A program made the translations under genes and the position numbers. The notes beneath the pieces are model-generated. The model searched no databases. It was not told where the DNA came from and saw only the letters and a list, made by a program, of their open reading frames with translations. Shown one piece after another: positions 57,571 to 64,000 of a stretch of DNA of 64,000 bases (position 1 is the stretch's first letter; the number at the start of each line of letters is the position of its first letter). Origin of the DNA: Actinacidiphila alni (lineage in GTDB: Bacteria > Actinomycetota > Actinomycetes > Streptomycetales > Streptomycetaceae); assembly GCF_900112845.1 (NCBI RefSeq), contig NZ_FONG01000021.1:1-64000 (forward strand), in the 5' to 3' direction.

Positions 57571-59047
57571 TGCCCCCATGTGAGGGGTCGAGCCAGCGCT
57601 GGGTGATCGCCTTGCCGCGGGTGAAGAAGCGCACCCCGTCCTCGCCGTAGGCGTGGGTGTCGCCGAAGAGCGAGGACTTCCAGCCGCCGAAGGAGTAGTA
57701 GGCGACCGGCACCGGGATCGGTACGTTGATGCCGACCATGCCGACCTCGACCTCGTGCTGGAAGCGGCGGGCGGCGCCGCCGTCGTTGGTGAACAGCGCG
57801 GTGCCGTTGCCGTACGGATTGGCGTTGATCAGCGCCAGGCCCTCCTCGTAGGAGGCGACGCGGACGACGGAGAGCACCGGGCCGAAGATCTCGTCGTCGT
57901 AGACGGACATGCCGGGGCGGACCCGGTCGAAGACGGTGGGGCCGAGCCAGAAGCCGCCGTCGCCCTCGGCGCCGGTGACGGGGTGCCCGCGGCCGTCGAC
58001 GGCCAGTTCGGCGCCGTCGGCGACGCCGGAGTCCAGGTAGGCGGTGACCTTGTCGCGGTGCGCGCCGGTGACCAGCGGGCCCATCGCGGACCCGGCGGCG
58101 CAGCCCGGGCCGACGGTCAGGCCCTTGATGCGCTCCTTGATCCGCTCGACCAGGCCGTCGCCGACCGGGTCGACGGCGACCAGCACCGAGACGGCCATGC
58201 AGCGCTCGCCGGCGGCGCCGAAGCCGGCGTTCACGGCGGCGTCCGCGGCCAGGTCCAGGTCGGCGTCGGGCAGCACCAGCATGTGGTTCTTGGCGCCGCC
58301 GAGCGCCTGGACGCGCTTGCCGGCCCGGGTGCCGGTCTCGTACACGTAGCGGGCGATCGGCGTGGAGCCGACGAAGGAGACGGCCTTGATGTCGGGGTGC
58401 TCCAGCAGCCGGTCGACGGCGGCCTTGTCGCCGTGCACGACGTTGAAGACGCCGTCGGGCAGGCCGGCCTCCTGCCAGAGCCCGGCGAGGAAGTTCGCGG
58501 CGGAAGGGTCCTTCTCGGACGGCTTGACGACGACGGTGTTGCCTGCGGCGATGGCCAGCGGGAAGAACCACATCGGCACCATGGCGGGGAAGTTGAAGGG
58601 CGAGATGATCGCGACCGGGCCGAGCGGCTGGCGGATGGAGTAGACGTCGACGCCGGTGGACGCCTGTTCGGTGAAGCCGCCCTTGATCAGCTGCGGGATG
58701 CCGCACGCGTACTCCACCACCTCGATGCCGCGGGCGACCTCGCCGAGGGCGTCGGAGTGCACCTTGCCGTGTTCGGCGACGATGACCGCGGCCAGTTCGT
58801 CGCGCCGCGCGTTGAGCAGTTCGCGGAACGCGAAGAGCACCCCGGTGCGCTTGGCGACGGAGGTGTGCCGCCACTGCTGGAACGCCTCGCGCGCCGCGTC
58901 GACCGCCTGGTCGACGACGTCGGCGGAGGCGAAGTCCACCTGCCCGGTGACCGCGCCGGTCGCCGGGTCGTACACGTCGCCGTGCCGCTCCGCGCCGCCG
59001 GTCCAGCCCTTGCCTGCGATCCAGTGGGTGATGTGCTTGGTCGTCAC
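57542..59047 (-). CDS. mmsA: Methylmalonate-semialdehyde dehydrogenase (CoA-acylating)
   Basis: 501 residues from GTG 59047 (VTTKHITHWIAGKGW). SPFNFPAMVPMWFFPLAIA, FVGSTPIARYVYETG, the MMSDH-specific LGGAKNH in place of the usual ELGGK, and the catalytic Cys283 in AGERCMAVS all mark the MmsA/IolA family. It oxidises malonic or methylmalonic semialdehyde to acetyl- or propionyl-CoA in valine, beta-alanine or inositol breakdown. Location beside GABA/polyamine genes suggests beta-alanine or related flux. It is convergent with the PAP2 gene. Confidence 0.93.
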   Translation of the reverse strand: MTTKHITHWIAGKGWTGGAERHGDVYDPATGAVTGQVDFASADVVDQAVDAAREAFQQWRHTSVAKRTGVLFAFRELLNARRDELAAVIVAEHGKVHSDALGEVARGIEVVEYACGIPQLIKGGFTEQASTGVDVYSIRQPLGPVAIISPFNFPAMVPMWFFPLAIAAGNTVVVKPSEKDPSAANFLAGLWQEAGLPDGVFNVVHGDKAAVDRLLEHPDIKAVSFVGSTPIARYVYETGTRAGKRVQALGGAKNHMLVLPDADLDLAADAAVNAGFGAAGERCMAVSVLVAVDPVGDGLVERIKERIKGLTVGPGCAAGSAMGPLVTGAHRDKVTAYLDSGVADGAELAVDGRGHPVTGAEGDGGFWLGPTVFDRVRPGMSVYDDEIFGPVLSVVRVASYEEGLALINANPYGNGTALFTNDGGAARRFQHEVEVGMVGINVPIPVPVAYYSFGGWKSSLFGDTHAYGEDGVRFFTRGKAITQRWLDPSHGGINLGFPTNS

Positions 59048-59141
59048 GGGCTGACCCTTCCGTCGATGTCTCATGTCAGTCTCCCCACGCCGGGGAGCCG
59101 GTCACAAGCACCGTGCGGTGGGCTCGCCGCGGTGCCTGTCG

Positions 59142-59594
59142 TCAGCCGCCGTCCGCGATCCGGGCGGCGGCCTCGTGCATGGCCAGTTCCAGCAGCACCG
59201 GGTCGGTGAGGTGCCCGCTGCCGTCCGGCGGCACCAGCCACCGCACCCCGCCGGTGGCCCGGCCCGGGTACGGGACGACGATCCAGGTGCCGCGTCCTGC
59301 CGTGCGCACGCCGGTGGCCAGCCAGCGTGCCGCGGTGCCCGGCGGGACGAAGAACCCCATCCGGGAGTCGCCGAAGTCGGCGAGCACCGGGCCCGGCCGC
59401 TCCACGAGCCGGGCGAGGACGTCCAGGGTGGGATAGCCCAGTTCCCCGGTGAGGATCAGGACGTCCCACAGCCGTCCGGCGGGCAGCAGCGCGACCCCCA
59501 GCGGGTTGCGTTCCCATTCCCACCGGCAGCCCTCCGGGTCCGCCGCCACCGACACCAGCCACTCGACCGCGCTTCTCGCACCGGTGCTGACCAT
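59142..59594 (-). CDS. Conserved hypothetical protein
   Basis: 150 residues. The sequence (CRWEWERNPLGVALLPAGRL, WDVLILTGELGYPTLDVLAR, ADFGDSRMGFFVPPG, GTWIVVPYPG) looks like a Streptomyces family distantly related to Prim-Pol/bifunctional primase N-domains. It is too short for a full primase and lacks an obvious catalytic Asp pair. I do not assign a function. GGAGGGG precedes the ATG at good spacing. A perfect palindrome about 90 nt upstream may be its operator. Confidence 0.72.
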   Translation of the reverse strand: MVSTGARSAVEWLVSVAADPEGCRWEWERNPLGVALLPAGRLWDVLILTGELGYPTLDVLARLVERPGPVLADFGDSRMGFFVPPGTAARWLATGVRTAGRGTWIVVPYPGRATGGVRWLVPPDGSGHLTDPVLLELAMHEAAARIADGG

Positions 59595-59683
59595 GACCGG
59601 CCCCTCCGCTTCTTCCGTGCCGACCGCCGTGGACGGTCGCTGTCAGGGGAGAGAGCGGGTTGGGCGCGGATCATTACGCGGGT

Positions 59684-59705
59684 TTCACTACTCATTGGTA
59701 GTGAA
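59684..59705. promoter_or_regulatory. Perfect 8-bp inverted repeat, probable operator
   Basis: TTCACTAC (59684-59691) and GTAGTGAA (59698-59705) flank a 6-bp TCATTG spacer in an AT-rich pocket. The 22-bp size suits a dimeric repressor site (MarR/GntR/TetR type). It lies between the oxidase gene (59809) and the 150-residue gene (59594), both on the minus strand, so it most likely controls the latter. Confidence 0.55.
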
Positions 59706-59808
59706 CAGGCTCACAGCGCGGGGGTGTTGTGCGCCGGTTCGCTCATCCGGGAGCGCGGCCGATGATCGGATCAGCGCATGACCTGCGTGATTGTCGAAAG
59801 GACATGAC

Positions 59809-61221
59809 TCAGCTGTCGAAGCCGAGGCCGGCGCGGTCCATGGCCTTGAGCCACAGATTGCGCCGCCCGCCGGTCCGGTCGGCGCGGGCCAGCGACCACT
59901 GGGTGAGGCCGATCCCGACGGTGGCCAGCGGCTCGGGCGGGAAGGGCAGCGGCTTCCTGCGGACCATCTCCAGCCGGGTCCGCTCGGTCTCCTCCCCCGC
60001 CAGCAGGTCGAGCATCACCTCGGCGCCGAAGCGGGTGGCACCGACGCCGAGCCCGGTGTAGCCGGCCGCGTAGGCGGTCCTGCCGCCGTGCGCGGTGCCG
60101 AAGAAGGCGGAGAAGCGCGAGCAGGTGTCGATCGCGCCGCCCCAGGCGTGGGTGAAGCGGACGTCCGCCAGCTGCGGGAAGCAGGTGCGGAAGTGCTCGG
60201 CGAGCCGCAGGAAGGTCGCCGGCCGCTGGTCGTACTCGGCGCGCATCCGGCCGCCGCGCGGGTACACCGCGTCGTAGCCGCCCCACAGGATGCGGTTGTC
60301 GGCGGTGAGCCGGAAGTAGTGGAAGTGGTTGGCGCTGTCGCTGAGCCCCTGGCGGCCCTTCCAGCCGATGGCCGCGCGCTGCTCGTCGGTCAGCGGCTCG
60401 GTCATCAGCGCGTAGTCGTAGACCGGCACGGTGTACGGGCGGGTCCGGCGCACCAGTGACGGGAAGGCGTTGGTGCCGAGCGCGACCTGCCGGGCGGTCA
60501 CCCTGCCGTACGGGGTGCGGACGGCGAGCGCGGTGCCGTGCCGTCCCAGGTCGCTGCCGGGGGTGCGCTCGTGGATCCGTACGCCCGCCTCCTTGGCGGC
60601 GCGGGCCAGGCCCCAGGCGAGCTTTGCCGGGTGCAGCATGGCCACGCCGTGCCGGTCGTACAGGCCGCCGAGGAAGGTCGGCGAGTCGACCTCGGCGCGC
60701 ACCTGGTCGCGGTCGAGCAGGGTGACGTCCAGGCCGTGCTCGGCGCCCTGGGCGGCGGCCTCGCGCAGCTCCTCGTACTGGTGCGGCGCGGTCGCCACGT
60801 CGATCTCGCCGGTGCGCTCGAAGTCGCAGTCGATGCCGTAACGGGCGACCGCCTCCTCGATGGCGTCGAGATTGCGGGCGCCGAGCCGCTGGAGGGTGTC
60901 GAATTCGTCCGGCCAGCGGGCGAGGCCGTTGGCGGCGCCGTGGGTGAGGCTGGCGGCGCAGAAGCCGCCGTTGCGGCCCGAGGCGGCCCAGCCGATCCTG
61001 TCCCCCTCGATCAGCACCACATCACGGCCGGGGTCGCGCTCCTTGGCCAGCAGCGCCGTCCACAGCCCGCTGTAACCACCGCCGACCACCAGCAGGTCGC
61101 AGCTCTCGTCGCCGGTGAGCGCGGGTTCCGGGTCCGGCCGGCCGGGGTCGTCCAGCCAGTACGGCCGGGGCTCGGCCTCGGCGAGCGAGCGGGCTGCGTC
61201 CTTGGTGGTCACTGCGGTCAC
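59809..61221 (-). CDS. FAD-dependent amine oxidoreductase (PuuB/OrdL-like)
   Basis: 470 residues from GTG 61221, overlapping the permease stop by 4 nt (GTGA). The dinucleotide-binding GGGYSG (47-52) lies in LLVVGGGYSGLWTALLA, followed by SGRNGGFCAASLTHG and the C-terminal YAAGYTGLGVGATRFGAE of the DAO superfamily. Homologues oxidise gamma-glutamylputrescine or glycine/sarcosine-type amines. Being fused into the polyamine-importer operon, it most likely oxidises imported polyamine or its glutamyl derivative, generating an aldehyde and hydrogen peroxide. Confidence 0.88.
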   Translation of the reverse strand: MTAVTTKDAARSLAEAEPRPYWLDDPGRPDPEPALTGDESCDLLVVGGGYSGLWTALLAKERDPGRDVVLIEGDRIGWAASGRNGGFCAASLTHGAANGLARWPDEFDTLQRLGARNLDAIEEAVARYGIDCDFERTGEIDVATAPHQYEELREAAAQGAEHGLDVTLLDRDQVRAEVDSPTFLGGLYDRHGVAMLHPAKLAWGLARAAKEAGVRIHERTPGSDLGRHGTALAVRTPYGRVTARQVALGTNAFPSLVRRTRPYTVPVYDYALMTEPLTDEQRAAIGWKGRQGLSDSANHFHYFRLTADNRILWGGYDAVYPRGGRMRAEYDQRPATFLRLAEHFRTCFPQLADVRFTHAWGGAIDTCSRFSAFFGTAHGGRTAYAAGYTGLGVGATRFGAEVMLDLLAGEETERTRLEMVRRKPLPFPPEPLATVGIGLTQWSLARADRTGGRRNLWLKAMDRAGLGFDS

Positions 61222-62015
61222 CGCACCTTTCTGCGACTGCTGCCGAGGAGCTGCCCGGCCAGCACGAGCAGCACCGCGATCACGAACATCGCCGTACCGA
61301 TCACATTGACCTGGACCGGGGTGCCGCGCTGCGCGGAGCCCCAGACGAACATCGGGAAGGTCACGGTGTTGCCGGCGTTGAAGCTGGTGATGATGTAGTC
61401 GTCGAAGGAGAGCGCGAAGGACAGCAGCGCGCCCGCGGCGATGCCGGGCGCGGCCAGCGGCAGCGTGACCCGCAGGAAGGTCTGCGTCGGCGAGGCGTAG
61501 AGATCCTGGGCGGCCTGCTCCAGACGGGGGTCCATGCTCATCACGCGGGCCTTGACGGCGACGACGACGAAGCTCAGGCAGAACATGATGTGCGCGATCA
61601 GGATGGTCCAGAAGCCGAACTGGATCCGCATGTTGAGGAAGAGGGTGCCGAGCGAGGCGCCCATCACCACCTCGGGCATCGCCATCGGCAGGAAGATCAG
61701 CATGTTGGTGGTGGCGCGGCCCCGGAAGCGGTAGCGGGCCAGCGCGAAGGCGGTCATCGTGCCGAGCACGGTGGCGCCGATCGTCGCGTACACGGCGAGC
61801 TTCAGGCTGAGGGTGAGGGAGTCGCACATGCCCGCGACGCCGCAGGGGTGCTGCCAGGCGTCGGTGGAGAAGCGGGTCCACGTGTAGTTGTAGCGGCCGT
61901 TGGGCTTGTTGAAGGAGAACAGCAGCACCACGAGGTTCGGCACGATCAGGTACACCAGGGTGAGCACCCCGAAGACGACCACGAGGTTCTTGCGCAGCCA
62001 GCGGATCGGACGCAT
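61218..62015 (-). CDS. Polyamine-type ABC transporter permease (PotC-like)
   Basis: 265 residues with six hydrophobic segments (first FGVLTLVYLIVPNLVVLLFS, last FVIAVLLVLAGQLLG) and the EAA loop EQAAQDLYASPTQTFLRVTL followed by PLAAPGIAAG. It starts at an ATG sharing one base with the stop of the other permease (TGATG) and overlaps the oxidase start. It pairs with the upstream permease to form the importer channel. Confidence 0.92.
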   Translation of the reverse strand: MRPIRWLRKNLVVVFGVLTLVYLIVPNLVVLLFSFNKPNGRYNYTWTRFSTDAWQHPCGVAGMCDSLTLSLKLAVYATIGATVLGTMTAFALARYRFRGRATTNMLIFLPMAMPEVVMGASLGTLFLNMRIQFGFWTILIAHIMFCLSFVVVAVKARVMSMDPRLEQAAQDLYASPTQTFLRVTLPLAAPGIAAGALLSFALSFDDYIITSFNAGNTVTFPMFVWGSAQRGTPVQVNVIGTAMFVIAVLLVLAGQLLGSSRRKVR

Positions 62016-62971
62016 CAGACCAGTTCCTCCGTTCCCGCGCGGCGGACGTAGACCATGACGATCGCCAGGATGACCGCCATGAGGATGAAGGACAGGGCGG
62101 CGGCCGTCGGGTAGTCCAGCACCCGCAGGAACTGCGACTGGATGACGCTGCCGATCATCTTCTGGTTGGTGGAGCCCAGCAACTCGGCGTTGATGTAGTC
62201 GCCGGAGGCCGGGATGAAGGTGAGCAGGGTGCCCGCGACCACGCCCGGCATGGACAGCGGGAAGGTCACCTTGCGGAAGGTGGTGAACGGGGTCGCATAC
62301 AGGTCGCCCGCCGCCTCGTGCAGCCGTCCGTCGACCCGCTCCAGCGAGGTGTAGAGCGGCAGGATCATGAACGGCAGGAAGTTGTACGTCAGGCCGCAGA
62401 CCACGGCCAGCGGGGTGGCCATCACCCGGTCGCCCTCGGTGATGCCCAGGGCCGAGGTGACGTCCAGCAGGTGGATGGTGTTGAGGAAGTGCACCAGCGG
62501 GCTCTCGTCGGCGAGGATCGTCTCCCAGGCCAGGGTGCGGATCAGGAAGCTGGTGAAGAAGGGCGCGATCACCAGGATCAGCACCAGATTGCGCCAGCGT
62601 CCGGCCCGGAAGGCGATGGTGTACGCCAGCGGGTAGCCGATGCCGAGGCAGAGCACGGTGGCGATGCCGGAGTAGACCAGGGACTTCACGAACTGCGGCC
62701 AGTAGGCGTCGAAGGCGTCCCAGTAGGTCGAGAAGTGCCAGGTGACCTTGAAGCCCTCGTCGAGGGAACCGGTCTGCACGGAGGTCGACGCCTGGTAGAC
62801 CATCGGGGCGACGAAGAACACCAGCAGCCAGGCGACGCCCGCGAGCAGCAGCAGGTACGGCACGGCACGGCGCCTGCGGGCGGCCTTCTTCAGCGCGGCG
62901 GGCAGCGGGGCGGGCGCGGCGGGGTCCGGCAGCGGCGCGGGCCCGGCGACCGGGGCGGTCGCGGCGCTCAC
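62015..62971 (-). CDS. Polyamine-type ABC transporter permease (PotB-like)
   Basis: 318 residues from GTG 62971, overlapping the ATPase stop by 4 nt (GTGA). A Pro/Ala-rich cytosolic N-terminus of about 35 residues leads to helix one ([20 protein letters not shown]). Further segments include [20 protein letters not shown] and [20 protein letters not shown]. The EAA loop is [20 protein letters not shown] followed by [10 protein letters not shown]. It belongs to the spermidine/putrescine importer permease family. Confidence 0.92.
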   Translation of the reverse strand: MSAATAPVAGPAPLPDPAAPAPLPAALKKAARRRRAVPYLLLLAGVAWLLVFFVAPMVYQASTSVQTGSLDEGFKVTWHFSTYWDAFDAYWPQFVKSLVYSGIATVLCLGIGYPLAYTIAFRAGRWRNLVLILVIAPFFTSFLIRTLAWETILADESPLVHFLNTIHLLDVTSALGITEGDRVMATPLAVVCGLTYNFLPFMILPLYTSLERVDGRLHEAAGDLYATPFTTFRKVTFPLSMPGVVAGTLLTFIPASGDYINAELLGSTNQKMIGSVIQSQFLRVLDYPTAAALSFILMAVILAIVMVYVRRAGTEELV

Positions 62972-64000
62972 GCGGCGCCCCCGCCGGCGGAGGCGGTGCC
63001 GGACTCGGCGTCGGTGTCGGTGTCGGTCCCGGCGTCGATGTCCTGGGCGGCGTCGAGGCCGAAGGTGTGCTCGGGGTTCCAGTGCAGGACGACGGGGGCG
63101 CCGGGCAGCAGGCGGCCGTCGCGCTCCACATTGGGCACGAAGACCTCCAGCTCCGGGCAGACGGGGCTGTCGATCACGAACTGCGTGGAGACGCCGATGA
63201 AGCTGGAGTCGACGATGGTGCCGCGCACCTGGTTGCGGCCGGCGGGTATCGCGTCGGCGTCGTCGGCGTGCGCCAGGGTGATCTTCTCCGGCCGCACCCC
63301 GGCCAGCACCCGGCCGCCGGCCGTCACGTCGGGGCGACATCGGGCGGCGGGCAGCGTGAGCCGTTCGCCCGCGGCGCCGAGCGTCAGCGTGTCGCCGTCG
63401 GCGCCGAGCACCTCGGTCTCGATCAGGTTGGAGGTGCCGAGGAAGTTGGCGACGAAGGTGGAGGCGGGGTTCTCGTAGAGGTCGGCGGGGGCGCCCATCT
63501 GCTCGACGCGTCCGGCGTTCATCACCGCGACGGTGTCGGCCATCGTCATGGCCTCCTCCTGGTCGTGGGTGACGTGGATGAAGGTGATGCCCACCTCGGT
63601 CTGGATGCGCTTGAGTTCGAGCTGCATCTGGCGGCGCAGCTTGAGGTCGAGGGCGCCGAGCGGTTCGTCGAGGAGCAGCACCTGCGGCTGGTTGATCAGC
63701 GCGCGGGCGACCGCGACGCGCTGCTGCTGGCCGCCGGAGAGCTGATGCGGCTTGCGGCGGGCCAGTGCGCCGAGCTGGACCAGGTCGAGCATCTCGGCGA
63801 CCTGCTTCTTGACCGACTTGATGCCGCGCCGGCGCAGCCCGAAGGCGACGTTCTCGAAGACGTCGAGGTGCGGGAAGAGCGCGTAGTTCTGGAAGACGGT
63901 GTTGACCGGCCGCTTGTACGGCGGCAGCGCGGTGACGTCGGCGCCGCCGAGCCGTACCGAGCCCGACGACGGGTCCTCCAGTCCGGCGATCATCCGCAAG
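62968..64000 (-). CDS. Polyamine-type ABC transporter ATP-binding protein (partial)
   Basis: The gene enters from the right edge, so the N-terminus with Walker A is outside; about 344 codons are visible. Seen are the Q-loop ([19 protein letters not shown]), the signature [15 protein letters not shown], Walker [13 protein letters not shown] and the H-loop [14 protein letters not shown]-terminal TOBE domain ([29 protein letters not shown]) follows. It matches PotA-type ATPases. The last residues are a low-complexity Asp/Thr/Ala tail. A periplasmic binding-protein gene is probably just beyond the window. Confidence 0.92.
   Translation of the reverse strand, partial: LRMIAGLEDPSSGSVRLGGADVTALPPYKRPVNTVFQNYALFPHLDVFENVAFGLRRRGIKSVKKQVAEMLDLVQLGALARRKPHQLSGGQQQRVAVARALINQPQVLLLDEPLGALDLKLRRQMQLELKRIQTEVGITFIHVTHDQEEAMTMADTVAVMNAGRVEQMGAPADLYENPASTFVANFLGTSNLIETEVLGADGDTLTLGAAGERLTLPAARCRPDVTAGGRVLAGVRPEKITLAHADDADAIPAGRNQVRGTIVDSSFIGVSTQFVIDSPVCPELEVFVPNVERDGRLLPGAPVVLHWNPEHTFGLDAAQDIDAGTDTDTDAESGTASAGGGAA

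Overview
The window is high-GC actinobacterial chromosome and almost certainly Streptomyces. The evidence is extreme third-position GC, many GTG/TTG starts, 4-nt stop/start overlaps, a 16S gene and leader of Streptomyces type, and the core order rnj-dapA-thyX-dapB-pnp-rpsO ... ribF ... truB-rbfA-infB-ylxR-nusA-rimP-proS-ispG-rseP-dxr. This order matches what I remember of the S. coelicolor core (no search was possible). I see no insertion sequence, prophage, CRISPR array or tRNA.

Layout. 1-460: 5' end of a minus-strand 16S gene with its leader, promoter region and an insulating hairpin. 460-10.5 kb: housekeeping block on the minus strand, with RNase J, lysine/DAP enzymes (dapA, dapB), ThyX, an M16 peptidase, PNPase and S15. 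10.6-19.5 kb: variable segment where, as I recall, S. coelicolor carries its ESX/type VII secretion locus. Here only a giant proline-rich MinD/EspI-like ATPase is present, next to a truncated chloramphenicol-phosphotransferase-like gene, an ABC exporter/two-component operon and a DinB-like gene. 19.5-29.4 kb: ribF, then an unusual minus-strand neighbourhood: a membrane-anchored dual-specificity phosphatase, a membrane protein translationally coupled to a rifampicin-phosphotransferase-like PEP-synthase derivative, and a 1376-residue protein joining a degenerate trypsin domain, a P-loop NTPase and a helical solenoid. 29.6-36.8 kb: the conserved nusA-infB translation/transcription operon. 36.9-39.1 kb: plus-strand lipoprotein, ferritin-like protein and APH-type kinase. 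39-46.4 kb: proS, two acetyltransferases, and the MEP isoprenoid genes ispG and dxr around the site-2 protease. 46.6-64 kb: catabolic region with acyl-CoA dehydrogenase, aldehyde dehydrogenase, a PucR regulator, gabT, mmsA and a polyamine-type ABC importer coupled to a PuuB-like oxidase. It also holds a stand-alone Trypco1-like protein and a degenerate VirD4/TraG-like membrane ATPase.

How the genes work together. The potABC-like genes plus the FAD oxidase, GabT and aldehyde dehydrogenases form a plausible putrescine/GABA uptake and degradation module ending at succinate, with PucR as the likely regulator. The nusA-infB cluster and rpsO-pnp are the usual gene-expression core. The strongest candidates for undescribed biology are the trypsin-NTPase-solenoid protein with its RPH-like/membrane partners (20.7-29.4 kb), the EspI-like ATPase without visible secretion machinery (11.2-14.9 kb), and the orphan Trypco1-like protein at 50.4 kb.
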